Below are positions 25,818 through 35,491 of a DNA stretch of 64,000 nt, in pieces. The stretch spans positions 55,983 through 119,982 of the forward strand of contig CBDICS010000044.1 in NCBI GenBank assembly GCA_965277415.1, read 5' to 3'. The DNA is from JAHDHW01 sp965277415. GTDB taxonomy: Bacteria > Bacteroidota > Bacteroidia > Chitinophagales > Saprospiraceae. A program made the position numbers and the translations under genes. Every line of letters begins with the position of its first letter. The first letter of the stretch is position 1. The notes beneath the pieces were generated by a model. The model searched no databases. It saw nothing but the letters and a program-made list of their open reading frames with translations, and was not told where the DNA came from.

Positions 25818-28800
25818 ATGGGTGAAAGTCCAAAGGCCTTTGATCAATTCTTTAATAAGCTTAAAAGACGCCGTTTACTCAAAAGAACTTTTGTTTTTTT
25901 TAAATGGTTGTTTTTTACAGTAATTTTTTTGCTATTACTTTCCTGGTTTCTTCTCCAACTGCCTTCTGTACAAAATTATCTAGTCCAAAAAGTCACGAAT
26001 TATCTTTCTGACGAACTAAATACAGAAGTCTCTTTGCAACGTATTGATATTGAGTTTTTTGATAAATTAGTTCTAGATGAATTTTATTTAGAAGATCAGA
26101 ATGGTGATACCTTATTGTATAGTAAAGAGCTAAAAGCTGATTTTAAAACAAGCTTGATAGAATTGTTTAGTAAGGAATTAGTAGTCGATAACATTTATCT
26201 TAATAGTGCCCATTTTAATTTAGTCAGGGATTCTGCTCAGTCATTTAATAACCTTCAATTTATAACGGAGTATTTTAAAGGACCTCCATCAAAGGATAAA
26301 AATCCGAAGAAATCGAATTCCAAACCTTTTCTTTTAGACATTAATGGTGTTTATTTGAATGATGTACATTTTAAGCAAGATGACGATGTAACTGGGCAAC
26401 TTTTTGAAGTCTATCTGGATCGTGGAGAAATTTTGTTTGAGAAGCTTGACTTACCGAATAATAGAATTGATATAAAAAGTGTACTGCTGACGGAGCCAAT
26501 TGTATTAGTACAAGAAAAAAATCGATTTCCTGCACCTAAGCTACCGAAAGTAGAACAGGCAAGCGAAACTTTGCCTTCAGAAAATATTGAACTTGAAGAA
26601 GCAATAGATTCGACTTCAATGCCTAAACCTTTTATTGCCACTATTGGACATTTTTCAATGCTAAAAGGTGTATTTGATTATGATCAACTTCGTAAATCAC
26701 CGATCAGGACCAAACCTGCGGAAACCTTAGACTTTAAGCATTTGAATGTTTTCAATATCGATATCGACATTAACAATTTTATCTTCTCAGAAGGTGTCTT
26801 TAAAGGAAAAATAAATCAGATAGCATTAGAAGAAAAAAGTGGTTTTGTTCTAAATGAATTATCGGCTGAATCAACAACAGTATCAGACAATATTTTAGAA
26901 TTGAATGGTATGAAATTGATTACACCTTATAGTAATCTAGGAGATACTTTGGTAATGAGGTATAGGGCTTATTCAGATTTTAAAGATTTTAATAATCAGG
27001 TAAAGATGACGGGCAAATTCAATAATGCAGAAGTTGCTATTCAAGATATCATCGTATTTGCCCCAAAACTTGAAAAGAATAAATTTTTTAAACAAAACGA
27101 AAAAGAAGTTGTCAAGATAGACGGAGAGGTAAGAGGATCAGTCAATAAACTCAGAGGTAAAAATCTATTATTACAAATAGCAGGGAATACAATTATCCGA
27201 GGAAATTTCAACACACGGGATCTTTCAGTACGAGGAGAAGAGTTTTTAGCACTCAAGCTTGATCGGTTTAGATCTAATATTAAAACTTTGCGCTTATTAG
27301 TTCCTGGTTTTAATGCTCCAGAAAATTTCAATAAACTAGGTACACTTAATTTCAATGGTCGATTTGATGGATTCTTTAATGATTTCGTAGCTTTTGGTGA
27401 ATTATCTACCGATTTAGGAAGAGCTGAGATGGATATGCATATGAATCTCAAACAGGGTAGGGCACTTGCCCAATATGAAGGAAAGTTGTCTTTATTTGAC
27501 TTTGACCTCAAAAACTGGTCTGGAAATGATAAGTTTGGAGATATTTCATTTACTTCAGAAGTACAACAAGGCGTTGGATTATCCTTGGAAACTGTAAATG
27601 CAAGGTTGACTGGAATAATACAAAGCTTCACTTTTAAAGATTATACCTATAATGATATTTCCCTTGATGGAGAACTTACTAAAAATAAGTTTGATGGAAA
27701 CCTTGTTTCTCATGATCAAAATATTGACTTTGGATTTAATGGAAGAATAGAGTTAGTAGATAGTATTCCTGAGTTTAAATTTAGTGCAGATATCAATCGC
27801 TTTGATTTAGAAGCGCTTAATCTTTCCAAAAAGCCATTAGTACTGGCAGGAAATGTTGAATTGAATTTTAAAGATTTCAATCTTTCAAAAATAGCAGGAG
27901 AAGGTGATTTTTATAATTTCGAGATTGTAAATGAATTGGACACCTTTGTAATCGATACCTTAAATATAAGATCCGATATTGACTTGAATAATCAACGAAC
28001 TTTTATGGTTGACTCAGATGTCTTGGAAGTCGATATGGAAGGGGTTTTTGATATTCAGGAAGTCCCAGTCTTGTTTGGACAATATTTTGTCAGGAACTTT
28101 CCTGAGTTTTCGGAACGATTTAAAATCAAGGCAAAAGAAAAAGAACTAAAGGAGAGTAAATTCGATTTTGAAATAGTCATCCCCAATTCAAAAAATCTTA
28201 CGAAGCTTATTGATCCTCGCCTTGATACGATACGATATGTTTCTGTGACTGGAAGAATTGACAATATCATTGATTCTGTTCAGCTAAATGTGAAAATCCC
28301 AGAATTGAAATTTGGAAATGTCATCATGGATGATGTGTTAATATCCTATGAAGGATTAAAAGAAAATAGTAAACTCGTTCTAGATGTTTACCACACCAGT
28401 ATAAACAAGAATCAACATTTCGAACCATTGAGGCTTGATGGCACTTTGTCAAGAGATACCTTTTACTACGATATCAACTCTACTAATTTTACCAGCGTCT
28501 TTGACGATTTAAACTTAAAAGGAAAATTCTTCTTGTATAATGATCATTATCAAGTCCAGTTTTTACCTTCTAACCTAGTTATTCTTAAAGATCAATGGAA
28601 TATTGTCGAAGATAATTATATCAGATTTGGAAAGAACTTTGTAGAAACCAAAAATTTTGACCTTCAGAATTTTGAAAAACGAATAGTATTAGAAAGTATT
28701 GAAAACTCTGGTCTAACCATGTCTTTAGAAAATTTTGACCTATCCATTATTGATGATTGGTGGATCTATGACAAACTAGATTTTGATGGTAAGTTTTTTG

Positions 28801-30722
28801 TGCTTCTTGAAGCTGGGAATATCTATAAAATGGAAAATATTTTCGCGACAGCAATTTCCGACTCTATGAAAATAAACGGTGATTACTTCGGTGAATTGAG
28901 AGTAGATGTTGCCATGCAATCATTAAGTGACCAAATGGATGCATTTATTAGTATCGAAAAGGATGACCAGATGCTGATAGGAGAAGGTTTTGTGGCACCT
29001 TTTTCTAAGAAAAGAAAAGTAAAATATATTGAGGATTTTGACTTTAATTTTAGACTGGAAAATTATCCGCTTGAAATTGTAGAATATTTTATTCCAAATG
29101 GTATCTCTAATACTGTTGGATTATTGGATAGCGACCTTAGACTATATGGTAAACTCAAACAACCCAAAATATTAGGGAAAGCAGATGTTAGAGATATTGG
29201 AGTGACCATTGATTATCTACAAACGCGTTATACCGCACCAACCGGATCTTTGGATATCAATAATGAATTTCTCTTTGATGCTTCCAAAAACTTTATATTT
29301 GATTCATTAGGCAATAGTGCTGAAATATTTGGCGGAATTAGACATACTGCTTTAAAAAAGCTTCGATTGGATGTGAGTATGAAATCAGATGAATTTCTTT
29401 TTCTGGATACAGATAAAGAAGACAATGATTTGTACTATGGATATGGAATCGGAAAAGGAGAAGTTGAATTTACAGGATCTTTTCAGAAGACAGATATTGC
29501 GGTAAATGCAAGAACAGGAAAAGGGAGTAAATTAAATATTCCAATTAACTATGGTCGAGATGCATCAGAAGTCAAGTTTATCACCTTTGTAGAAAAAGAT
29601 TCAATTGGACTTGAAACTGATAACAAGAAAACAGACTTAAGAGGCGTTGAAATTGACATGAATTTGGAGATTACTCCTGATGCAGAAGTTAATTTGATTT
29701 TTGATGAACGAGCCGGGGATATTATTTGGGGTAGAGGAACAGGGAATGTCCAATTACAAGTATTCAGGAATGGTGATATTACGATGTATGGAGATTATGA
29801 AATTGAAGAAGGAGAATATTTATTTACATTAGTGAATCTGGTAAATAAACCATTCACGGTTAATAAAGGAGGCACCATTCGTTGGGAGGGAGATCCTTTT
29901 GGGGCGATCATTGATATTGAGGCTGAATATGGCGGACTAAGTACTGCACCATATAATTTTATCGAAGAATACCTGACCTCCGATGAAGATAAAAGTGAAG
30001 CTAGGGATAGAACCGATGTGAATTTGACGATGCTCCTAAAAGGACCTATGTTGCAACCGGAGATTAATTTTGATATTGATTTCCCCAATCTTTCTGGTAA
30101 TATTCAAAACTATACAGATAGTAAATTACGTCTGATTAGACAAGATCAAAATGAACTCAATCGCCAAGTGTTTGGATTACTAGTAGTTAAAGGTTTCTTA
30201 CCTAATCAATTAGCAGGACAATCAGGAGTAGCTGGATCCAGCATTCTGGGGGGATTAAATAATACAGTTAGTGAATTACTGACTAATCAATTATCTATTT
30301 ATCTTACGGAAATATTATCTGAAGTCTTTACAGATGTAGGCTGGGTATCAGGAGTAGATTTTAATGTTAATTATAATATTTATCAAAGCCAGGATGCTTT
30401 AAGTCCAACTTTACAATTGTATGGTACAGAAATAGAATTAGGTACAAAATTCGATTTATTCAATGATCGTTTTAGTCTAAATGTAGGAGGTAGTTATATT
30501 GATCAAGGTGGGCAATACTTTTCAGGAGATTTAGTCCTGGAATATTATATTACAAAAAACAGAAGACTTAAAGCTCGATTCTATAAACTCTCTGATCAGA
30601 CTATTCAAGGTCGAAGAGATAAAACAGGGTTTGGCCTTTCGCTTCGTAGAGAGTTTGACAGTTTTAGTGAGTTTGTCGAAGGCATGCGAAAAGGGGCTAA
30701 AAAAATACGAGATGGCGGTTAA
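25818..30722 (+). CDS. tamB: TamB-family translocation and assembly module protein
   Basis: The 1634-residue protein has one N-terminal signal anchor (about 30-52) and then a very long run of beta-strand repeats typical of the AsmA/TamB class. The C-terminal part (about 1220-1634) carries the TamB (DUF490) domain, with the motifs GDITMYGDYEIEEGEYLFTL, GGTIRWEGDPFGA and ELGTKFDLFNDRFSLNVGGS. TamB spans the periplasm and helps outer-membrane protein insertion or lipid transport. No BamA/TamA-like gene is adjacent. It is the largest gene of the window and is not obviously in an operon. Confidence 0.92.
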   Translation: MGESPKAFDQFFNKLKRRRLLKRTFVFFKWLFFTVIFLLLLSWFLLQLPSVQNYLVQKVTNYLSDELNTEVSLQRIDIEFFDKLVLDEFYLEDQNGDTLLYSKELKADFKTSLIELFSKELVVDNIYLNSAHFNLVRDSAQSFNNLQFITEYFKGPPSKDKNPKKSNSKPFLLDINGVYLNDVHFKQDDDVTGQLFEVYLDRGEILFEKLDLPNNRIDIKSVLLTEPIVLVQEKNRFPAPKLPKVEQASETLPSENIELEEAIDSTSMPKPFIATIGHFSMLKGVFDYDQLRKSPIRTKPAETLDFKHLNVFNIDIDINNFIFSEGVFKGKINQIALEEKSGFVLNELSAESTTVSDNILELNGMKLITPYSNLGDTLVMRYRAYSDFKDFNNQVKMTGKFNNAEVAIQDIIVFAPKLEKNKFFKQNEKEVVKIDGEVRGSVNKLRGKNLLLQIAGNTIIRGNFNTRDLSVRGEEFLALKLDRFRSNIKTLRLLVPGFNAPENFNKLGTLNFNGRFDGFFNDFVAFGELSTDLGRAEMDMHMNLKQGRALAQYEGKLSLFDFDLKNWSGNDKFGDISFTSEVQQGVGLSLETVNARLTGIIQSFTFKDYTYNDISLDGELTKNKFDGNLVSHDQNIDFGFNGRIELVDSIPEFKFSADINRFDLEALNLSKKPLVLAGNVELNFKDFNLSKIAGEGDFYNFEIVNELDTFVIDTLNIRSDIDLNNQRTFMVDSDVLEVDMEGVFDIQEVPVLFGQYFVRNFPEFSERFKIKAKEKELKESKFDFEIVIPNSKNLTKLIDPRLDTIRYVSVTGRIDNIIDSVQLNVKIPELKFGNVIMDDVLISYEGLKENSKLVLDVYHTSINKNQHFEPLRLDGTLSRDTFYYDINSTNFTSVFDDLNLKGKFFLYNDHYQVQFLPSNLVILKDQWNIVEDNYIRFGKNFVETKNFDLQNFEKRIVLESIENSGLTMSLENFDLSIIDDWWIYDKLDFDGKFFVLLEAGNIYKMENIFATAISDSMKINGDYFGELRVDVAMQSLSDQMDAFISIEKDDQMLIGEGFVAPFSKKRKVKYIEDFDFNFRLENYPLEIVEYFIPNGISNTVGLLDSDLRLYGKLKQPKILGKADVRDIGVTIDYLQTRYTAPTGSLDINNEFLFDASKNFIFDSLGNSAEIFGGIRHTALKKLRLDVSMKSDEFLFLDTDKEDNDLYYGYGIGKGEVEFTGSFQKTDIAVNARTGKGSKLNIPINYGRDASEVKFITFVEKDSIGLETDNKKTDLRGVEIDMNLEITPDAEVNLIFDERAGDIIWGRGTGNVQLQVFRNGDITMYGDYEIEEGEYLFTLVNLVNKPFTVNKGGTIRWEGDPFGAIIDIEAEYGGLSTAPYNFIEEYLTSDEDKSEARDRTDVNLTMLLKGPMLQPEINFDIDFPNLSGNIQNYTDSKLRLIRQDQNELNRQVFGLLVVKGFLPNQLAGQSGVAGSSILGGLNNTVSELLTNQLSIYLTEILSEVFTDVGWVSGVDFNVNYNIYQSQDALSPTLQLYGTEIELGTKFDLFNDRFSLNVGGSYIDQGGQYFSGDLVLEYYITKNRRLKARFYKLSDQTIQGRRDKTGFGLSLRREFDSFSEFVEGMRKGAKKIRDGG

Positions 30723-30760
30723 CATCGTAAAATAATTAGCTAATGATCCTTCGACCTAGT

Positions 30761-31798
30761 TTAATGAACAACCTTCATTTCTGCGTAAACGGGTAAGTGA
30801 TCACTATATCCACCATAATAATTTGGACCTCCATAAGTCCTATTGGGTGTTTTTCCATATTTAGGATTATCATACATCATCCAGTCTTCTTGAAATATAC
30901 TTGGATTTAGAATCCGAATTTTTGATGAAGGGCTTAATAAATTGGAAGAGGCAATGATATTATCTAGCATATTCCAGTTGCCTCGAAAGTTATAAGTACC
31001 TTTATTTTGCTGATCTAATTTAGACATACAATTATATAAAGATGAGGCTTGAATTTTATCAACAAGCATGCCTGCATTCAGGGTGTTTTTGACACTATTA
31101 TTATCGGGTTCATCATTTAAGTCACCAAGGATAATAATATTTGCTTTTGAATCTGCAGCAAATATTTTATCAACCGCCTCCCGTAAATGCTGAGCTACTA
31201 AAACTCGTTTTGGCTCACTGGCTTTTAAACCGCCACGTCGAGAGGGCCAATGATTAACAAAAATATGTAAGGTATGTGAATGGAGGAATGTCCCTTTAAT
31301 GTAAATGATATCACGTGATGTATAGTCCTTAGCTATTTCGTCGGGGAACTTAATGCGAATTTTATCAGACTGTTCAACTTTAAAATATTCTTTTTGATAT
31401 AAAAAACCATTGTCGATACCTCTTTTATCAGGAGATTCGAAATGAACAATTCCATAGTCATATTTTGACATTCCGGTATTTGAAACCAGATCTTTTAAAA
31501 CTGCTTTATTTTCAACTTCACATACACCTAAAAGACTGGGATAGCCCATACCAGCAATAACTTTGTCAAGCGAATTGAGTTTTTTGTTATAGCGTTTTGT
31601 ATTCCATACCTGTTTTCCAGTAGGGGTGAAATCTTCATCAAACTTACCAGCTAGGTCAATGGTGTCAAACAAGTTTTCGACATTGTAAAATCCGATACGA
31701 TGACTTTTATCAAGATCTATTTTACCTTGCTTATGGCTTTTACAACTGTTAAAAATACCAATAGAAATAAATAAGATAAAAAGACTTAGTCGAAACAT
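30761..31798 (-). CDS. endonuclease/exonuclease/phosphatase-family lipoprotein
   Basis: The 345-residue protein from the ATG at 31798 starts with a lipoprotein signal peptide (MFRLSLFILFISIGIFNSC, lipobox NSC). An EEP domain follows: GFYNVENLFD, LGVCEVENKAVL, FVNHWPSRRGG, IILGDLNDEPD and the final YSDHLPVYAEM histidine. It is probably a metal-dependent nuclease or phosphatase attached to a periplasm-facing membrane. An in-frame ATG at 31828 would add ten residues but would spoil the signal peptide. It follows aroC closely and is convergent with tamB. Confidence 0.88.
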   Translation of the reverse strand: MFRLSLFILFISIGIFNSCKSHKQGKIDLDKSHRIGFYNVENLFDTIDLAGKFDEDFTPTGKQVWNTKRYNKKLNSLDKVIAGMGYPSLLGVCEVENKAVLKDLVSNTGMSKYDYGIVHFESPDKRGIDNGFLYQKEYFKVEQSDKIRIKFPDEIAKDYTSRDIIYIKGTFLHSHTLHIFVNHWPSRRGGLKASEPKRVLVAQHLREAVDKIFAADSKANIIILGDLNDEPDNNSVKNTLNAGMLVDKIQASSLYNCMSKLDQQNKGTYNFRGNWNMLDNIIASSNLLSPSSKIRILNPSIFQEDWMMYDNPKYGKTPNRTYGGPNYYGGYSDHLPVYAEMKVVH

Positions 31799-31831
31799 AA
31801 TTGTTTGATTTAAATGATTAGATGACACTGC

Positions 31832-32911
31832 TTACTGTTTTGCGCTACGTTGCCTTAATAGATGGTCGGCTAAGACCAATGCAGCCATTGCTTCTACAAT
31901 AACAACAGCTCTGGGTACAACACATGGATCATGTCGCCCTTTTCCAACAACTTCCACAGCTTCGCCGGATTCATTGACTGAATCTTGAGATTGTACTATA
32001 GTTGCTACGGGTTTAAAAGCTGCTTTAAAATAAATATCCATACCATTGGAAATTCCACCCTGTATCCCACCGGAAAAGTTGGTTTTAGTTTGAATTTTTC
32101 CATCATTATTATAAAATGGATCATTATGGGCTGAGCCCCTCATTTTGACACCATCGAATCCACTACCATACTCGAAACCCTTACAAGCATTAATGCTCAT
32201 AATCGCTTTAGCTAAATCAGCATGGAGTTTATCAAAAACAGGCTCTCCTAAACCACTTGGACAATGCTGAATAACACATTCTACTACTCCTCCTATCGTA
32301 TCACCCGCTTTTCGGACTTCTTTTATTAAGCCAATCATCTCTTCTGCTACAACAGGATCAGGGCATCTGACAATGTTTTCCTCAGTTTTAGACAAATCTA
32401 AATCTTGATAGCTTTTAGTCACTTTAAGGGCGCCGACTTGACTTACATAAGCTTGTATCTTAATCCCGATATGCTTAAGAAAAAGCTTAGCAACAGCACC
32501 TGCGGCCACTCTTGCCGCTGTCTCACGCGCTGAAGACCGACCACCACCACGATAATCTCTTAATCCATATTTTTCTTGAAAGGTAAAATCTGCATGCGAA
32601 GGTCGAAACTTATTAGCGATATGACTATAATCTTTTGATTTAGCATCCTTATTTAAAACAATAATAGATATCGGAGTGCCAGTACTTTTGCCTTCAAAAA
32701 CACCAGAGAGTATCTGAATTTTATCACCTTCTTTCCTTTGAGTTACGATCTTAGATTGCCCCGGTTTTCTACGAGCCATTTCTGATTGGATAAAAAAATC
32801 GTCTATCTCTACTCCAGCCGGACAGCCATCTATTATTACTCCTAAGCCTACGCCATGAGATTCTCCAAATGTTGTAATTCTAAATACTTGTCCAAATGTA
32901 TTACCTGCCAC
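31832..32911 (-). CDS. aroC: chorismate synthase
   Basis: The 359-residue protein has all chorismate synthase signatures: GESHGVGLGVIIDGCPAG, RRKPGQSKIVTQRKEGD, RPSHADFTFQEKYGLRDYRG with the following GGRSSARETAARVAAGA, the FSGGIQGGISNG loop, and GRHDPCVVPRA. It makes chorismate from 5-enolpyruvylshikimate 3-phosphate with reduced FMN as cofactor. The length is normal. The EEP lipoprotein gene follows after only a few bases on the same strand and is probably co-transcribed. Confidence 0.98.
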   Translation of the reverse strand: MAGNTFGQVFRITTFGESHGVGLGVIIDGCPAGVEIDDFFIQSEMARRKPGQSKIVTQRKEGDKIQILSGVFEGKSTGTPISIIVLNKDAKSKDYSHIANKFRPSHADFTFQEKYGLRDYRGGGRSSARETAARVAAGAVAKLFLKHIGIKIQAYVSQVGALKVTKSYQDLDLSKTEENIVRCPDPVVAEEMIGLIKEVRKAGDTIGGVVECVIQHCPSGLGEPVFDKLHADLAKAIMSINACKGFEYGSGFDGVKMRGSAHNDPFYNNDGKIQTKTNFSGGIQGGISNGMDIYFKAAFKPVATIVQSQDSVNESGEAVEVVGKGRHDPCVVPRAVVIVEAMAALVLADHLLRQRSAKQ

Positions 32912-33039
32912 TTTTTTTTTGCGAAGTTAGTAATTCTAGTAATGAAATGAACCATTTTTTTACACATTTAGAATAAAATCTTAAGCCTAAGATTAAACAG
33001 GCTCAAAACCATTTTAAATCAAGTAATGAAGGGCATCTT

Positions 33040-33156
33040 TTGAACAGCCGAAGTATTGAACTTGGATTTAATCAGCAAGGGATGACTATAAAAGTTCAAG
33101 TTACTGCTCTAGGTGAAGAGATTAAAGTAGTCCTTAAGAATTATGATATAAGCTAA
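33040..33156 (+). CDS. possible 38-residue ORF or coding remnant
   Basis: A frame from TTG at 33040 to TAA at 33154-33156 reads LNSRSIELGFNQQGMTIKVQ and continues to end in LKNYDIS. It alternates hydrophobic and polar residues as real proteins do, and its last codons lie inside the left arm of the 23-bp hairpin. The open frame continues upstream for about 20 codons without an ATG. It could be a small protein, the tail of a decayed gene, or chance. I do not recognise it. Confidence 0.3.
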   Translation: MNSRSIELGFNQQGMTIKVQVTALGEEIKVVLKNYDIS

Positions 33157-33214
33157 TCAACTTCTTCAAACCAAAACGATTATTCCTTTTAGTTTGAAGA
33201 AGTTGATTAGCTTA
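33149..33214 (-). terminator. 23-bp hairpin after the T9SS cargo gene
   Basis: A perfect 23-bp inverted repeat pairs 33149-33171 with 33192-33214 around a 20-base loop. It lies 37 bases after the stop codon of the minus-strand gene at 33252-35159. The stem is unusually long for a terminator, and no strong T run follows on either side. Confidence 0.7.
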
Positions 33215-33251
33215 TAAATTAGTAATACATTTCTACAAATTACTATTCATT

Positions 33252-35159
33252 TTAATATACAAACACCTTCTTTATACCAAGATTTCCATTGGTATCACTA
33301 ATTTGTAAAAAGTAAATTCCCTGGCTGATGTTACCGATTGGAATTTCAAAATTTAGATCACTAAAACTACCTTTTGCCACTTGCTGACCATTAGGTGTTA
33401 ATAAGGAATAGTTTCCTGTTTGAAAACCAGGATCAGTAATAGCAATATATATGATATCACTTGTTGGATTTGGAGAAATATTAAAGTCTAAATCATTTTT
33501 ACTGACTTCTTGGTTGGAAACAATATTGTAATCAATAGTATGAACCGTTGTATTTGTAATTATAGGATCATTAAAATCGAAATAGATTCCTGCTCGGTTT
33601 GATATTTGGCTGCCTTCTGGTAAATCCGGCATTTGCTGTAGGTAATAGGTAAAGAAACCGTGACTTTCTGCCTCATTGCTACTACTGTCTGGTAAATTAA
33701 TATTATCAAAAGTGACTTTCAAAGTTCTATTATCTTCTATAGCTACTTCATAATTATGACTTGCTACGCCCATTCTGAAAGTAGATAAATCCATAAGTGG
33801 AGAAATACTATCTAAAACCTCTACTTTAAATGCCATAAACGTTCCTGTATTTTGAAATCGTACTTGATATTTAATGATTTCATTTGGCCCTATTACATAC
33901 TCATCACTATCTTGATAAGGAAATGCTCGTTTGTCATTTGGATCATAAGAACCGACAATGTCTTGACATTCTTCAGATAATGCTAACAAACTATTATTAC
34001 AACCTGGATCTGGACTAATATGAGCACTGTAACATTGTTCAGTTCCTAATTCAGCATCACAGTCAACTATAATATCAAAAACAATATCTCCGCATTCAAA
34101 TACGCCTAATGTTCCGATATCAAAGGTATAAGTGAAACCGTTTTGGCTACTAGCCATTTGTGATATATTATTGACTTGAAGAAAGGAATCTAAAGTTACA
34201 GTAACGATTACATCATCAACAGGGATTGTTCCCTCATTGCAATAGTGAACATAGATTGAAGATTCAAAACATCTAATCAATACGGGCGCAGAAATCTCAA
34301 CTACAGGCTCAGTACATTCCATCAAAGCTTGTAATCCAAAATCTAAAAAGACACTGTCTTGTGTACTGCCAAAAGTATAAGACTGTGGATTATCACAAAC
34401 ATCCCAAAGGTTATTAGGAGAAGAAAACTCCACGGTATATGTACCTTCATCAGCCAAGGCCCTAAAAGTCCCTTGATTATCCGTAACTCTATAAAATGAT
34501 CCAGTTGGACCATCAATACTAGCAATCATCATTGGTACTGGATTTTCTCCGGTTTGATCACAGTCATTGTCCATATCTGTGTAAACAATTCCTTCAAGTT
34601 TACTCCGGTCGAAGTCTATACCGCATCGTTCAAACAATTTGTCAGCTATTTTATCAGCTGTATCAAAGGTGCCATAAAAGACTTCATCATCTACTTCAAA
34701 ATTGCTGTTTCCAGGTGCTTGTGTATAGCCTGTACCATCTGGACAAATTACATATACTGAAGGGAAGAATGAAAGGCCATATTGGTTAATTAAAAAACCG
34801 TCTGAATCATCTATTATTATATAATCGTGTCCTGTTACAAAATCATAGGTACCTGAACCGCCGGTACCGTATAGATCACTTTCTGGTGTATTTGGATCTG
34901 CTTCTATAAAAAGGATGACAGCATCATTTCCATATTGAGCTTGAAAATCATCTAAAACGCCGGAATCCACCCAAACAGAATCCCAGGGATTCCAAGTTGC
35001 TGCAGCACTAATAAATACGGCTTTACCTTGGTCTAAATAATCTGCATAAAGAGAATGAGACTGTCCGTTGATATCTGTCATTGTAAAATCCGCAACCGTT
35101 TGAGAATAGGCTAGGGGCGTAATAAAGAGAAAAAGGAAAATAGGTAGAAGATCTTTCAT
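33252..35159 (-). CDS. T9SS-secreted protein with thioredoxin-like and DUF7619-like domains
   Basis: The 635-residue protein has a signal peptide (1-19). Its TlpA/Redoxin-like domain (about 22-175) has FTMTDINGQSHSL and then AAATWNPWDSVW, where a thioredoxin would have WCxxC, so the redox cysteines are absent. A Cna-B/SdrD-like domain follows (about 190-275). A DUF7619-like region contains DPNDKRAFPYQDSD, NEIIKYQVRFQNTGT and RAGIYFDFNDPIITNT. It ends in a type A T9SS sorting domain (ISPNPTSDIIYIAI, then GIYFLQI). It is predicted to be on the cell surface or secreted. The role is unknown. Confidence 0.85.
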   Translation of the reverse strand: MKDLLPIFLFLFITPLAYSQTVADFTMTDINGQSHSLYADYLDQGKAVFISAAATWNPWDSVWVDSGVLDDFQAQYGNDAVILFIEADPNTPESDLYGTGGSGTYDFVTGHDYIIIDDSDGFLINQYGLSFFPSVYVICPDGTGYTQAPGNSNFEVDDEVFYGTFDTADKIADKLFERCGIDFDRSKLEGIVYTDMDNDCDQTGENPVPMMIASIDGPTGSFYRVTDNQGTFRALADEGTYTVEFSSPNNLWDVCDNPQSYTFGSTQDSVFLDFGLQALMECTEPVVEISAPVLIRCFESSIYVHYCNEGTIPVDDVIVTVTLDSFLQVNNISQMASSQNGFTYTFDIGTLGVFECGDIVFDIIVDCDAELGTEQCYSAHISPDPGCNNSLLALSEECQDIVGSYDPNDKRAFPYQDSDEYVIGPNEIIKYQVRFQNTGTFMAFKVEVLDSISPLMDLSTFRMGVASHNYEVAIEDNRTLKVTFDNINLPDSSSNEAESHGFFTYYLQQMPDLPEGSQISNRAGIYFDFNDPIITNTTVHTIDYNIVSNQEVSKNDLDFNISPNPTSDIIYIAITDPGFQTGNYSLLTPNGQQVAKGSFSDLNFEIPIGNISQGIYFLQISDTNGNLGIKKVFVY

Positions 35160-35491
35160 TTTGCTAGTTTTAGATTAAAATTTATAAAATATGCTCTATA
35201 ATCTTTATTGTTATTTGTTATATAGCACAGTAATGGTAATAAAGTTGGAAATAATAGAATATTAAATAGTAGACACTACTATAACGACTAAAGATAAATG
35301 ACACTACAGTTGATCAATTATCATCCAATTAGTATGAAATTAGGCGGGAAACGTTAAAATAGAATGCTAAGTTAAACTTATTTTTGTAATTAGACGTAAA
35401 GAATTTTGTTAAATTGGAACGATTATTCCTTCTCTTTGCTTCTTATTATGAAAATTTGCAACTTGCGCAAAATTTGAAATTAGTGTTGGAA
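35160..35491. other. intergenic region between divergent genes
   Basis: About 330 bases separate the T9SS cargo gene from mutS2. It is AT-rich and I see no coding frame beyond the in-frame extension of mutS2 from a TTG at 35414. The mutS2 -7 element is at 35379. Confidence 0.4.
35379..35386 (+). promoter_or_regulatory. -7 promoter element TATTTTTG of mutS2
   Basis: This is an exact match to TAnnTTTG, the same octamer as before folP. It lies 106 bases before the preferred start at 35492 and 28 bases before the alternative TTG start at 35414. No TTG is at the usual -33 distance. Confidence 0.35.

Noticed and set aside
27041..27631. A 196-codon minus-strand frame inside tamB
   Set aside because: It is the antisense shadow of a secure gene, rich in Ser, Leu and Phe, with no protein-like motif. 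The same holds for the many shorter antisense frames elsewhere.
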